Below, in pieces: positions 1 to 11,470 of a stretch of 64,000 nt of DNA. Both the position numbers and the translations under genes were made by a program. This stretch comes from Sphingobium cloacae. GTDB taxonomy: Bacteria; Pseudomonadota; Alphaproteobacteria; Sphingomonadales; Sphingomonadaceae. The DNA lies in the NCBI RefSeq assembly GCF_002355855.1, contig NZ_AP017655.1, forward strand, positions 868,001 to 932,000, in the 5' to 3' direction. Every line of letters begins with the position of its first letter. Position 1 is the first letter of the stretch. The notes beneath the pieces were generated by a model. The model saw nothing but the letters and a program-made list of their open reading frames with translations. It was not told the origin of the DNA and searched no databases.

Positions 1-536
1 TTGAAGCCGCGAGCCGGTTCGGCGGAAGGATTGGTTGTCCCAGCCTTGCCGAAATAGGCCTGCGCCAGCGTCACATTCACCATTTCGGGCTTGTAGCCCG
101 CTTGAGCGGCGGTCTGCGCACGCTGGATCGCCAGATCGTAATTCTTTGCTTCCAGCGCTCCTTCCGCGGCGATGGCGTTGAACTGTCCGGCCTGTTCCGG
201 TGGCGTCAGGCCGCTATCGAGCATCTGCGTCAGAGCCTCGCTCTGCAACGCCTGATCCTTCGAAGCGATGGATGCGTTCAGCTTGATCGCGCCGATCTGA
301 TATTTGTCGTCGTTCGACTTCGCTTTGCTGTCCGCCTCCGCCAGCGCGGCCTTGGCGGCGGCGAAATCCTGCTTATCCGTAGCCGCCTGCGCGACCTGGA
401 GAGCCTTGAGCACATCAGGCGACACGTTGAGCTTGGGGGCGCTCGCCTTCTTGTCCTTCGCCAGAGCGGGAGCCGACACGGCACCGCCGGTCAACGCCAA
501 TGCAAGCGCGAGCGCCAGCGGGGTTACGAAACGCAT
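1..536 (-). CDS. Exported TPR-like protein, 3' end beyond the window
   Basis: The minus-strand frame opens with ATG at 536 and stays open to base 1, so the C-terminus lies outside. A strong ribosome site (GGAGATGAGG) sits just upstream. The N-terminus is a clear signal peptide: MRFV, a long Ala/Leu run, then an SAPALA site cut near residue 26. The mature part is alanine-rich helical sequence (LKALQVAQAATDKQDFAAAK, later EAKNYDLAIQRAQTAAQAGY) with the paired-helix spacing of tetratricopeptide repeats. It probably acts in the periplasm as a scaffold; the partner is unknown. It diverges from gyrA across about 270 bases. TPR assignment is by pattern only. Confidence 0.75.
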   Translation of the reverse strand, partial: MRFVTPLALALALALTGGAVSAPALAKDKKASAPKLNVSPDVLKALQVAQAATDKQDFAAAKAALAEADSKAKSNDDKYQIGAIKLNASIASKDQALQSEALTQMLDSGLTPPEQAGQFNAIAAEGALEAKNYDLAIQRAQTAAQAGYKPEMVNVTLAQAYFGKAGTTNPSAEPARGF

Positions 537-614
537 GATCCTCATCTCCTTTTCGCCTGAAGGGGGTCAGGCGACCTACCATGTTGTGCGCCGAATAGGG
601 GATGGCGCGTGAAC

Positions 615-631
615 AGGCTTTGAACAAGCCT
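615..631. other. Small hairpin in the divergent region before gyrA
   Basis: The 267 bases between the exported TPR-like gene and gyrA hold no gene. The only structure seen is the inverted repeat AGGCTT/AAGCCT around a 5-base loop, about 170 bases ahead of the gyrA start. No convincing promoter boxes were recognised. It may belong to either leader transcript, or be chance. Confidence 0.3.
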
Positions 632-803
632 ATATCTGCGGATTTTGCAACTGTCATGCGCCCGACTTCGTTCCCTTTTTCCGATCGCCGCACGAAATTC
701 CGCGCTTTCCCGCCCGTATATCGAACGGCCCGAGGGGTGACAGATTTGTTTCGCTCCGCTAGTGCAGGCGCAACCATATTCACCCGCCAAAAAGAGAGTC
801 GCC

Positions 804-3505
<2,702 letters not shown>

Positions 3506-3509
<4 letters not shown>

Positions 3510-3853
3510 CGGAACTCTTCGCCTACAAGATTCTGACGCGCCCGCAATTCGATCAATTGAAGACTGACGGCGTCTTTCACGGCGCACCGGTCGATCTGGA
3601 TGACGGCTATATCCACCTCTCCACCCGCGATCAGGCGGCGGAGACGGCAGCAAGGCATTTTGCCGGGCAGGACGATCTGGTGATGCTGATGATGGATCTT
3701 GCCCCTTTCGGCGATGCGCTGAAATGGGAGCCGTCGCGTGGCGGCGCGCTCTTCCCGCACCTCTATGCGCCCCTGCTGATGAGCGCAGTCGCGGGCAAGG
3801 TGACGCTCCGCCTCGATGAACAGGGGCGGCATCTGTTCCCGGCGGGGTTTTAG
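3506..3853 (+). CDS. DUF952 family protein
   Basis: A 115 aa protein starting with GTG inside the gyrA stop (GTGA overlap), so translation is coupled. The sequence fits DUF952: an N-terminal AYKILTRPQFDQL segment, then DDGYIHLSTRDQA and a late FPHLYAPL segment. The biochemical function of the family is not established. It is soluble, with no signal peptide or membrane segment. Coupling to gyrA suggests shared expression but not necessarily a shared job. Confidence 0.85.
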
Positions 3854-3891
3854 TTCATATCGCTGCTTGGAAAGCGCGAACAGGAGCCTCG

Positions 3892-5019
3892 TCAGGGCCG
3901 CGCCTTGTCTACCGCCTCCATGCGAAATACCCGCCCACGCTTCACCCAATAATCGTAGCCGCCCCAGCGAATCCGCCGAGACAGCGCCCCAGCGACCTGC
4001 ACGGCCAGATGCACCCACGTCACGGCAAAGGGCAGCAACGCATCCCATATCAGCGACCGCGCCGCCTTTCGTGCCTGCGCAGGCTCCACCACGCCGGCAA
4101 TGATCCGCCTTCGGACCAGAACCCGGCCCCAGGCCGCGCCATAGCCGACGGCCGTTGCACTCCAGCCGCCCCAGCCCAAGGCCCAGAGCCAGCCCACCGC
4201 CTGCATCGCCACAACCAGCGTTGCGATCCCCCACATGGCGGGGCTGTTGGTGAAGATATGCCGATATTGCCGTGCCGCAAAGCTGAATGCTGCCCTTCCC
4301 CCCTCCTGCAAGGGACTCGCCACCAGCAGGTCGCGCACGGGACGGAGCCGCAGCTTTTCATGCCATCCGGCCAGACCGATGCTCATGTCATCGGACAGAC
4401 GGCCCGCCAATATCCGGTCCAGATCCAGCCGTTCAGCCGTGGCCCGCGTCATCGCCATGGCCCCTCCCCAGGGCATCGTCGAACCGGGCGCGCGGGGGAG
4501 TGTCGCCAATTGCATCTCCACCGCGCCGATCAACGCCAACAGCGGCTTTGCGTCCGGCAGCAGCAGGCGATAGCCCGTCACGATGTCCGCCTTGCCCCGC
4601 ACCAGCGGAAACAGCAGCCGCCCGATCAGCCGCGCGGGCGGCTCTATGTCCGCGTCGATGAAGACCAGATAGCGGTCGCCTGGCCCTAACGCCCCCAGAG
4701 CAGCCCGCAGCTTGTGCACTTTCTGCCCCTCATCGTGGGCCACGCCGGCGCGGACGATGTGCACATCGGGAAAGGTGAGAGCCTCCGCTGCCGGACAAGC
4801 CCCCGAAGTCGCCACGATCAATCGGAAAGGCGCGGTCTGCGCCGCCAAGCGCGTCATCAGATCGGCTCCGCCGTCCCAATCGTCGCGGACGCATAGCAGG
4901 ACGGCGACGCCTTCGGGCGCTTCCTCCTGCCGTTCCGTAGGCAGATGCCGCAGATAGTTGACGACGCCCAGCACCGTCATCCCCTGCAACAACAGCCAAA
5001 GCCCCAAGGCCCAACTCAT
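3892..5019 (-). CDS. GT21-like membrane glycosyltransferase (ceramide glycosyltransferase type)
   Basis: A 375 aa family-2-fold glycosyltransferase. An N-terminal membrane anchor (about residues 1-23) leads to a cytosolic GT-A domain with FIDADIEPP (Asp122/Asp124), a second acidic pair SDDMSIG (Asp210/Asp211) and RQYRH at 250-254. This matches the D,D,D,(Q/R)xxRW layout of ceramide glucosyltransferases. Two or three hydrophobic stretches follow (about 257-300 and 318-345). Sphingomonads carry glycosphingolipids in the outer membrane, so a role in glycosylating ceramide at the inner membrane is a reasonable inference. Hopanoid or other lipid glycosylation is an alternative. It diverges from the acyltransferase at 5071. 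Confidence 0.75.
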   Translation of the reverse strand: MSWALGLWLLLQGMTVLGVVNYLRHLPTERQEEAPEGVAVLLCVRDDWDGGADLMTRLAAQTAPFRLIVATSGACPAAEALTFPDVHIVRAGVAHDEGQKVHKLRAALGALGPGDRYLVFIDADIEPPARLIGRLLFPLVRGKADIVTGYRLLLPDAKPLLALIGAVEMQLATLPRAPGSTMPWGGAMAMTRATAERLDLDRILAGRLSDDMSIGLAGWHEKLRLRPVRDLLVASPLQEGGRAAFSFAARQYRHIFTNSPAMWGIATLVVAMQAVGWLWALGWGGWSATAVGYGAAWGRVLVRRRIIAGVVEPAQARKAARSLIWDALLPFAVTWVHLAVQVAGALSRRIRWGGYDYWVKRGRVFRMEAVDKARP

Positions 5020-5070
5020 CGCGCGTCCCGCCCTTTACCACCTCGACTGCTGCTGTATGAGCAAAGGGCG

Positions 5071-5934
5071 ATGCTCTCAAACCCCTTTCTCTTCACCCTG
5101 TTGCGTTTGCTGCCCACGGCCATGGCCTCGTGGATCGGGGGGTGGCTGTCCGTGACCATCGCGCGCCGAACCATGAAACTGCGCGACCGTCGGGCGCGGA
5201 CGAACCTCGCCCTGCTGCGCCCCGAGCTCAGCAAAGCCGCGCGCGAGGCGATGCTGACCCGCCGATGGTTCAATCTCGGCCGCACCATGGCGGAACTTGC
5301 CAATGTCGACCGGCTCGTCACGCCCCGCCGGATCGCGGTTCAGGATGAAGCCGGTTATCGGGAGGCGCTGGATTCCCCCCGTCCGATGATCTTCCTCACC
5401 ACCCATATCGGCAATTGGGACCTGCTCGCCGCGCATTTGAAGGCGTCCTGCGACCGTGCCCCGCTGGGCGTCTACGATCCGCCCACCGATCCCGCTCAGG
5501 CGAAGATGCTGCAACGCGCCCGCAAAAGCTATATGGGCGAAGCCATCACCGGCGGCGGCGCGGCCCGCTCCATCGTGCGCCACCTGACGAGCAGCGACCG
5601 CGCGATGCTCTACATCCTGATCGACGAACGCCGCGACATGCAGGTGGCCTTCCCGCGCTTCGGACGCGACATCGGGGCGAGCGGCAATCTCTCCATCGCG
5701 CTGCGCCTCGCCCGCCGCAGCAATGCGCGTTTCCTGCCCTTCTATCTCGCGCGGGAGAAGGGCGCGCATTTCCGGCTGCACTGGCATCCGCCGCTCGACC
5801 CGGCCGAAATGGATGACGCCGCATTGCTGGATGCCATCGACGCCTATCTTGGAAAGGCGTGCATCGACCATGCCGACCAGTGGCTTGCGCTGCACGACAT
5901 GGACCTCACGCGGCCCATCGCGCAGGCGATGTGA
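5071..5934 (+). CDS. Lysophospholipid acyltransferase (LpxL/HtrB-like)
   Basis: A 287 aa protein with a hydrophobic N-terminus (MLSNPFLFTLLRLLPTAMAS) and the acyltransferase HX4D box THIGNWD (His112, Asp117). The later ILIDERRDMQVAFPRFG block and overall length fit the LpxL/LpxM branch, which adds secondary acyl chains to lipid A or related lipids at the inner membrane. The ATG at 5071 was chosen since upstream codons in frame look non-coding; AAAGGG lies very close to it. It lies back to back with a GT21-like glycosyltransferase, suggesting a small envelope-lipid cluster. The exact acceptor is unknown. Confidence 0.85.
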   Translation: MLSNPFLFTLLRLLPTAMASWIGGWLSVTIARRTMKLRDRRARTNLALLRPELSKAAREAMLTRRWFNLGRTMAELANVDRLVTPRRIAVQDEAGYREALDSPRPMIFLTTHIGNWDLLAAHLKASCDRAPLGVYDPPTDPAQAKMLQRARKSYMGEAITGGGAARSIVRHLTSSDRAMLYILIDERRDMQVAFPRFGRDIGASGNLSIALRLARRSNARFLPFYLAREKGAHFRLHWHPPLDPAEMDDAALLDAIDAYLGKACIDHADQWLALHDMDLTRPIAQAM

Positions 5935-5966
5935 CTTGCGCGGCCTTCGGGTCTAAAGCCCGTCCC

Positions 5967-6611
5967 ATGTCCCGACTCGCGATCAAGATCTGCGGCCTTT
6001 CGACGCCGGACACGGTGGGCGCGGCCGTGCGGGCGGGGGCGGCGCATCTGGGCTTCGTCCACTTCCCCAAAAGCCCCCGTCATGTGGAAGCGGAGCATAT
6101 CCGCGCATTGGCCGCCCCGGTCCCTTCGCATGTCGGGCGCGTGGCCGTGGTCGTCGATCCGGCGGACGAAACCGTCGCGGCGCTCGCGGCAACCGGCTCT
6201 CTCACCGCGCTGCAACTGCATGGCAAGGAAACGCCCGAACGCGCCGCCGCCCTGCGCGCGCGGTTCGGTATCCCGGTGTGGAAAGCCATTTCCGTCAAGA
6301 CCGGCACCGACATCGCCGCCGCCAAGGCCTATGCGGGCGCGGTGGACCTGCTGCTCTTCGACGCCAAGACGCCGGATGGAGCCGCCCTCCCCGGCGGCAT
6401 GGGCCTGCGTTTCGACTGGAACCTGCTGCGCGGTGTGGCCGTTCCCGCGCCATGGGGACTTTCCGGCGGCCTTTCCATCGACAATGTCGCGGAGGCCGTC
6501 GCGATCACCCGCGCGCCTCTGGTCGACATTTCTTCCGGCGTCGAAAGCGGGCCGGGCATCAAGGATGTGGACAAGATCATCGCCTTCTGCAAAGCGGCTG
6601 AACCATCATGA
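5967..6611 (+). CDS. trpF: Phosphoribosylanthranilate isomerase
   Basis: TrpF turns N-(5-phosphoribosyl)anthranilate into the deoxyribulose form in tryptophan synthesis. The 214 aa product has the KICG motif with the catalytic Cys9 and LLLFDAK with the catalytic Asp132. The phosphate-binding loops PWGLSGGL and [14 protein letters not shown] close the TIM barrel. The ATG at 5967 gives the usual N-terminus [10 protein letters not shown]. It opens a coupled run trpF-trpB-trpA-accD; trpB starts inside its stop codon (ATGA). The earlier trp genes are not in the window. Confidence 0.97.
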   Translation: MSRLAIKICGLSTPDTVGAAVRAGAAHLGFVHFPKSPRHVEAEHIRALAAPVPSHVGRVAVVVDPADETVAALAATGSLTALQLHGKETPERAAALRARFGIPVWKAISVKTGTDIAAAKAYAGAVDLLLFDAKTPDGAALPGGMGLRFDWNLLRGVAVPAPWGLSGGLSIDNVAEAVAITRAPLVDISSGVESGPGIKDVDKIIAFCKAAEPS

Positions 6612-7837
6612 CCATTCAGAACTCCCTCCGTTCCCAGCCTGACGCCAGCGGCCATTTCGGTTCCTTCGGCGGCCGCTATGTCGCCGAGACGCTGATGCCG
6701 CTGATCCTCGACCTGGAAAAAGTCTATAAGGAAGCCCGGCAGGACCCGGCGTTCGAGGCGGAGTTCGCCGACCTCCTCAAACATTATGTCGGCCGCCCCA
6801 GCCCGCTTTACTATGCCGAGCGCCTGACCGAGGCCCTTCGCGCAAACGCGCCGCAGGGCAAGGGCGCGAAAATCTATCTGAAGCGCGAAGAGCTGAACCA
6901 CACGGGCGCACACAAGATCAACAACTGCATCGGGCAGGTGCTGCTCGCCCGGCGCATGGGCAAGCCGCGCGTCATCGCGGAGACCGGCGCGGGACAGCAT
7001 GGCGTGGCGACGGCGACGGTGGCGGCGCGTTTCGGCCTGCAATGCACCATCTTCATGGGCGCGAAGGATGTGGCGCGGCAGCAGCCCAATGTGTTCCGCA
7101 TGAAGCTGCTCGGCGCGGAAGTGATCCCCGTGACGTCCGGCGCGCAGACGCTCAAGGACGCGATGAACGAGGCGTTGCGGCATTGGGTCGCGAACGTCCA
7201 CGACACTTTCTACATCATCGGCACGGCGGCGGGGCCGCATCCCTATCCCGAACTGGTGCGCGATTTCCAGTCGGTGATCGGCAAGGAAACCCGCGAACAA
7301 GTCATAGAAGCGGAAGGGCGTTTGCCGGACATGCTGATCGCCCCTGTAGGAGGCGGTTCCAACGCCATCGGGTTGTTCCATCCTTTCCTGGACGACGCGG
7401 AGGTCGCGATGATCGGCGTCGAGGCGGCGGGGGAAGGATTGGACAGGAAACATGCCGCCAGCCTTAGCGGCGGATCGTCCGGCATCCTGCACGGCAACCG
7501 CACCTATCTGCTCCAGGACGAGGACGGGCAGATCACGGAGGCGCACAGCATTTCGGCGGGGCTCGACTATCCCGGCATCGGGCCGGAGCATAGCTGGCTG
7601 CACGAAATAGGACGCGTCCAGTATATGCCCGTCACGGACGATGAAGCGCTGGCGGCTTTCCAGCGGCTTTCCGCGCTGGAGGGCATCATCCCGGCGCTGG
7701 AGTCGGCCCACGCCATCGCGGCGGCGGAGCAGATCGCGCCGACGCTGGATGCGGACAAGCTGATGGTCGTCAATCTTTCCGGCCGGGGAGACAAGGACAT
7801 CTTCACCGTCGCGCAGGCCCTGGGGGTCGAGATATGA
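6608..7837 (+). CDS. trpB: Tryptophan synthase beta chain
   Basis: TrpB condenses indole and serine to tryptophan with pyridoxal phosphate. The 409 aa length is normal. [11 protein letters not shown] contains the Schiff-base lysine (Lys103). [10 protein letters not shown] and the phosphate-binding glycines of GGGSNAIG follow. The C-terminal GRGDKD is typical of the cofactor pocket. It overlaps trpF and trpA by 4 bases at each end, in keeping with equal production of the alpha and beta chains that form the channelled alpha2-beta2 complex. Confidence 0.98.
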   Translation: MTIQNSLRSQPDASGHFGSFGGRYVAETLMPLILDLEKVYKEARQDPAFEAEFADLLKHYVGRPSPLYYAERLTEALRANAPQGKGAKIYLKREELNHTGAHKINNCIGQVLLARRMGKPRVIAETGAGQHGVATATVAARFGLQCTIFMGAKDVARQQPNVFRMKLLGAEVIPVTSGAQTLKDAMNEALRHWVANVHDTFYIIGTAAGPHPYPELVRDFQSVIGKETREQVIEAEGRLPDMLIAPVGGGSNAIGLFHPFLDDAEVAMIGVEAAGEGLDRKHAASLSGGSSGILHGNRTYLLQDEDGQITEAHSISAGLDYPGIGPEHSWLHEIGRVQYMPVTDDEALAAFQRLSALEGIIPALESAHAIAAAEQIAPTLDADKLMVVNLSGRGDKDIFTVAQALGVEI

Positions 7838-8655
7838 CCGCCGACCGCCTTCCCCATCGCTTCGCCGCCTGCAAGGCGCAGGGCCGCGCGGCGCTCGTCA
7901 CCTTCGTCACGGCGGGCGACCCCCATGTCGCCGCCATGCCCGCCATCCTCGACGCGCTGGTCGCGGGCGGAGCGGACGTGATCGAACTGGGGATGCCCTT
8001 TACCGATCCGATGGCGGACGGCCCGGCGATCGAACTGGCGAACCTGCGCAGCCTGGGGTCCGGCACGAAGACCAAGGACATCTTCGCCATCGCCGCCGAT
8101 TTCCGGGAACGTCATCCCGACGTGCCGCTGGTGCTGATGGGCTATGCCAATCCGATGCTGGCGCGCGGTTCGGCATGGTTCGCGGAGCAGTGCCGGGCGG
8201 CGGGCGTGGACGGCGTGATCTGCGTCGACGTGCCGCCGGAGGAAGATGCCGAGATCGGCCCCGCGCTGCGCGGCGCGGGCGTGCACATGATCCGCCTCGC
8301 CACGCCGACGACCGACGCGGCCCGCCTGCCCGCCGTGCTGGATGGCGCCAGCGGCTTCCTCTATTATGTCTCCGTCGCGGGCGTGACCGGCAAGCAGCAG
8401 GCCGCCCAGGCCGCCGTGGAGCGGGCCGTCGCCCGCCTCAAGGGCGCGACCGACCTGCCCGTTTCCGTGGGTTTCGGCATCAGGACGCCAGAACAGGCGG
8501 CCGCCATCGGGCGCGTGGCCGACGGCGTGGTGGTCGGATCGGCCATCGTCGACATCATCGGATCGCATGGGGACGCCGCCGCCCCCTTCGTCCAGGAATG
8601 CGTCGCCGCGCTGCGCGGCGCGCTCAACGCCCAGTCACGGGAGCCCGCCGCATGA
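7834..8655 (+). CDS. trpA: Tryptophan synthase alpha chain
   Basis: TrpA cleaves indole-3-glycerol phosphate and passes indole to TrpB. The 273 aa TIM barrel shows [14 protein letters not shown] with the two catalytic acids Glu51 and Asp62. [10 protein letters not shown] and [10 protein letters not shown] form the phosphate-binding loops. It starts in the trpB stop (ATGA) and its own stop overlaps the accD start. The overlap couples tryptophan synthesis to the acetyl-CoA carboxylase subunit that follows. Confidence 0.98.
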   Translation: MTADRLPHRFAACKAQGRAALVTFVTAGDPHVAAMPAILDALVAGGADVIELGMPFTDPMADGPAIELANLRSLGSGTKTKDIFAIAADFRERHPDVPLVLMGYANPMLARGSAWFAEQCRAAGVDGVICVDVPPEEDAEIGPALRGAGVHMIRLATPTTDAARLPAVLDGASGFLYYVSVAGVTGKQQAAQAAVERAVARLKGATDLPVSVGFGIRTPEQAAAIGRVADGVVVGSAIVDIIGSHGDAAAPFVQECVAALRGALNAQSREPAA

Positions 8656-9503
8656 GCTGGATCAACCGCGTCCGCAACGCCATCCCCTTCATCCCGAAGA
8701 AGGAAACCACCGCCGAGACGCTGTGGCACAAATGCCCGGCCTGCGCGGAGATGGTGTTCATCAAGGAGTGGGAGGAGAATCTCTCCGTCTGTCCGCGCTG
8801 CGACCATCATGGCCGCATCGGTCCGTCCGAGCGATTCGAGCAGATACTGGACGCGGGCTTCGTCCTGCTGCCCAGCCCGCCGGTGCAGGAAGATCCGCTC
8901 AAGTTCCGCGATTCCAAACGCTATCCCGACCGGCTCAAGGCGGCGCGCCAGACGACCGGCGATCAGGAAGCGCTCCTCAACGCGCGCGGGGCGATCGAGG
9001 ATATGCCCGTCGTCATGGGCGTCCAGAATTTCGCCTTCATGGGCGGGTCCATGGGCATGGGCGTCGGCGCGGCCTTCATCCAGGGCGTCAACGAAGCCAT
9101 CGGCCATAAATGCCCCTATGTGATCTTCACGGCCGCAGGCGGGGCGCGGATGCAGGAGGGCATATTGTCCCTGATGCAGATGCCGCGATCGACCGTCGCG
9201 ATCCGGAAGCTGCACGCGGCGGGCCTGCCCTATATCGTCGTGCTGACCGATCCGACCACCGGCGGCGTCACCGCCAGCTATGCGATGCTGGGCGACGTGC
9301 AGATTTCCGAACCCAACGCCCTGATCGGCTTCGCGGGCCAGCGCGTCATCGAAAGCACCATCCGCGAAAAGCTGCCCGAAGGATTCCAGCGCGCCGAATA
9401 TCTGCTGGATCACGGAATGCTCGACATGGTGGTGCATCGCCGGGATTTGCGCGAGACGCTGGCGCGGGTCATCACTTACCTGACGCCCCGCGCCGCCGCA
9501 TAG
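8652..9503 (+). CDS. accD: Acetyl-CoA carboxylase carboxyltransferase subunit beta
   Basis: AccD with AccA transfers carboxyl groups from biotin to acetyl-CoA, the first step of fatty-acid synthesis. The 283 aa product has the N-terminal four-cysteine zinc ribbon (Cys28, Cys31, Cys47, Cys50). The carboxyltransferase core follows with GGSMGMGVG and [10 protein letters not shown]. The start ATG overlaps the trpA stop. The stop codon TAG is itself the first three bases of a palindrome at 9501-9540, so termination of transcription may begin at the last codon. Confidence 0.97.
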   Translation: MSWINRVRNAIPFIPKKETTAETLWHKCPACAEMVFIKEWEENLSVCPRCDHHGRIGPSERFEQILDAGFVLLPSPPVQEDPLKFRDSKRYPDRLKAARQTTGDQEALLNARGAIEDMPVVMGVQNFAFMGGSMGMGVGAAFIQGVNEAIGHKCPYVIFTAAGGARMQEGILSLMQMPRSTVAIRKLHAAGLPYIVVLTDPTTGGVTASYAMLGDVQISEPNALIGFAGQRVIESTIREKLPEGFQRAEYLLDHGMLDMVVHRRDLRETLARVITYLTPRAAA

Positions 9504-9540
9504 AGCATGTCCCGATTAACTGGAATCAAGACATGCTCTA
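9501..9540 (+). terminator. Palindrome with T-tract ending the trpFBA-accD operon
   Basis: Arms TAGAGCATGTC (9501-9511) and GACATGCTCTA (9530-9540) are perfect 11-base complements around an 18-base loop, followed by TTTTCC. The left arm includes the accD stop codon. The long loop is unlike a classic intrinsic terminator; similar GAGCATG palindromes are dispersed in alphaproteobacteria. It could be both a repeat and a terminator. Confidence 0.6.
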
Positions 9541-9563
9541 TTTTCCTTGTTTAACTTCGTTGC

Positions 9564-9586
9564 CCTGCCGGGTCCGAGTCGGCAGG
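9564..9586. other. Second hairpin between accD and folC
   Basis: CCTGCCG (9564-9570) pairs perfectly with CGGCAGG (9580-9586) over a 9-base loop, with a small AGGTG-ATTC-CACCT hairpin straight after. No T-tract follows. It may protect the 3' end of the operon message or be part of the folC leader. Confidence 0.4.
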
Positions 9587-9644
9587 TGATTCCACCTGTC
9601 TCGACATCACACTAGATAACAACCGGGCGACGGGGGAACGCGCC

Positions 9645-10967
9645 ATGGCCGATCATGCCATTTCCGACGATCCGGAGGTCCAGGCGCAACTGGACCGGCT
9701 GGCGACCCTGTCGCCCGGCGCGGACATATTGGGCCTCGATCGCATCGCGCGGCTGCTGGAGCGGCTGGGCGATCCGCACCGGGCGCTGCCGCCGGTCTTT
9801 CATGTGGCGGGCACCAACGGCAAAGGGTCGACCTGCGCCTTCCTGCGCGCCGCGCTGGAGGCGGACGGCAAAAGCGTGCATGTCTTCACCTCGCCCCATC
9901 TGGTGCGCTTCAACGAGCGCATTCGCGTCGCGAGCGAGTTGATCGGCGATGCCCCGCTGGCCCATTATCTGGAGCGCGTCCTGGATGTCGCCGGGGGGAT
10001 CGGGGCGAGCTTCTTCGAAGTCACCACGGCGGCGGCTTTCCTGGCCTTTGCCGAGCATCCCGCCGACGCCGCCATCATCGAAGTCGGGCTGGGCGGGCGG
10101 CTCGACGCCACCAATGTGATCGCCGATCCGGTCGCCTGCGGCATCGCCCAGCTCGGCATCGACCATCAGGCGTTCCTGGGCGACAGCCTGAAGGCCATCG
10201 CGGCGGAAAAGGCGGGCATCGCCAAATCCTCCGCGCCCCTCGTCACGCAGCGTTATCCCGAATCGCTGTTCCCGGTGATGATCGACGCCGCCATGCGCGC
10301 GCGCACGACATGGTTCGCCATGGGCACCGATTGGGACGCGGCGGCCTATCGCGACCGGCTTCATTATCGCGATGCGCGAGGGCGAATCGAAACGCCCCTG
10401 CCCCGCCTGCCCGGCGCGCATCAGGTGGAAAACGCCGCGCTCGCCTTCGCCATGCTGCGCCATCAACAGGTGGTGGAGGTGCATGAAGCCGCGTTGAAGG
10501 CCGCGCCGCTCTGGGCGCATTGGCCCGCGCGGCTGCAACGGCTGGAGCGGGGGCCGTTGCTCGCGCCCTTGCCGGAGGAGGCGACGGTCTGGCTCGACGG
10601 CGGCCATAATGCGGCGGCGGGCCAGGCGATCAGCGCCTTTTTCACGCCGGAGCGGCTGGAGGGGCAAAGGCTCCACCTCATCATCGGGATGCTCGCCAAC
10701 AAAGATCTGGAAGCCTGGCTGGCGCCCTTTGCGGGACAAATCTCGCATATATACGTCCTGCCCGTGAAGGGGCACGAGCATCACGCCGCCGACCGCTTTG
10801 CGAAAGTGGCGGCGCTTTGGGACATCGGTTGCTCGAATCATGACAGCGCGAGCGAAGCCATCACCGCCATTGCATCGGGCGGGGATGCCGCGCCCAAGCT
10901 GCTGATGGCCGGCTCCCTTTATCTGGCCGGAGAAATTTTACGGTCGAATGGACAATTTCCCGACTGA
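9645..10967 (+). CDS. folC: Bifunctional folylpolyglutamate synthase/dihydrofolate synthase
   Basis: FolC joins dihydropteroate to glutamate and then extends the glutamate tail of folates. The 440 aa product carries the Mur-ligase-type ATP loop HVAGTNGKGST (about residues 53-63). SPHLVRFNERIR and the metal-binding EVGLGGRLDATN follow, then LDGGHNAAA in the C-terminal domain. The start ATG follows GGGGGAACGCGCC. The accD-folC order is common in proteobacteria. It is separated from accD by a palindrome, so it probably has its own promoter. Confidence 0.96.
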   Translation: MADHAISDDPEVQAQLDRLATLSPGADILGLDRIARLLERLGDPHRALPPVFHVAGTNGKGSTCAFLRAALEADGKSVHVFTSPHLVRFNERIRVASELIGDAPLAHYLERVLDVAGGIGASFFEVTTAAAFLAFAEHPADAAIIEVGLGGRLDATNVIADPVACGIAQLGIDHQAFLGDSLKAIAAEKAGIAKSSAPLVTQRYPESLFPVMIDAAMRARTTWFAMGTDWDAAAYRDRLHYRDARGRIETPLPRLPGAHQVENAALAFAMLRHQQVVEVHEAALKAAPLWAHWPARLQRLERGPLLAPLPEEATVWLDGGHNAAAGQAISAFFTPERLEGQRLHLIIGMLANKDLEAWLAPFAGQISHIYVLPVKGHEHHAADRFAKVAALWDIGCSNHDSASEAITAIASGGDAAPKLLMAGSLYLAGEILRSNGQFPD

Positions 10968-10973
10968 ATAGTG

Positions 10974-10994
10974 TTGCGATTAATTCTCAATAGC
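10974..10994 (+). promoter_or_regulatory. Possible Fur box before the DUF6628-like gene
   Basis: TGCGATT-A-ATTCTCA (10975-10989) fits the 7-1-7 layout of Fur sites (TGATAATnATTATCA): the right half differs at one position, and the left half resembles the TGCGAAT form often seen in GC-rich genera. It ends about 40 bases before the start codon at 11030, where a repressor would block a promoter. A Fur protein is encoded at 44079. This is a match by eye, not a scored motif. Confidence 0.4.
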
Positions 10995-11029
10995 GTACGA
11001 TGGGCCCCGTTATCAGAGAAAGGCGCATC

Positions 11030-11470
11030 ATGGCATATGGAGAGTCCCCGTCCGTCGACCTGCCCCGGCCGCTTCCGGGAGGATATGGCAACCGCCTGTT
11101 CCTCTTCGTGATGCGCCGGATGGCGAGCGCTGGGGTGAACGACGCCCATGCCGCCAATGCGATGCTGGGCGCGTTCGGGCGCAGCTATCGCCGTCCGCTG
11201 GTGCTGATGCGCGCGATGATGCTGGAACTGGCCCGCGCGTCGAGCCGCAAGATCATGGTCGCGCCCTGCTGCTGCGCGCGGATGACGACGGACGAGGCGC
11301 TGACCATGGAGGCGATCGGCAACGCCCTGCGCCATCCGCATGAAGCCTATGAGCAGGTCGCGTCCCTGCTGGGCAGCGACGACGCGCTGGGGGCGCTTAC
11401 CTGCTTTCAGGCCGTGGCGCAGGCCCATGCGGATCTGGGCCGCCCGCTCGATCTCTACGCGGCGGGCTGA
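11030..11470 (+). CDS. DUF6628-like conserved protein
   Basis: A 146 aa soluble protein of unknown function. The ATG at 11030 was chosen over an in-frame ATG at 11000 because AGAGAAAGG lies just upstream. Visible features are a MRRMASAGVNDAHAANAMLG segment, a GRSYRRPLVLMRAMM segment and a striking run of three cysteines in APCCCARMT. The pattern resembles the sphingomonad family DUF6628; I cannot confirm this without a search. The three cysteines plus a possible Fur box upstream hint at metal or iron handling, which is inference. Its last 16 bases overlap the convergent transporter gene. Confidence 0.7.
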   Translation: MAYGESPSVDLPRPLPGGYGNRLFLFVMRRMASAGVNDAHAANAMLGAFGRSYRRPLVLMRAMMLELARASSRKIMVAPCCCARMTTDEALTMEAIGNALRHPHEAYEQVASLLGSDDALGALTCFQAVAQAHADLGRPLDLYAAG

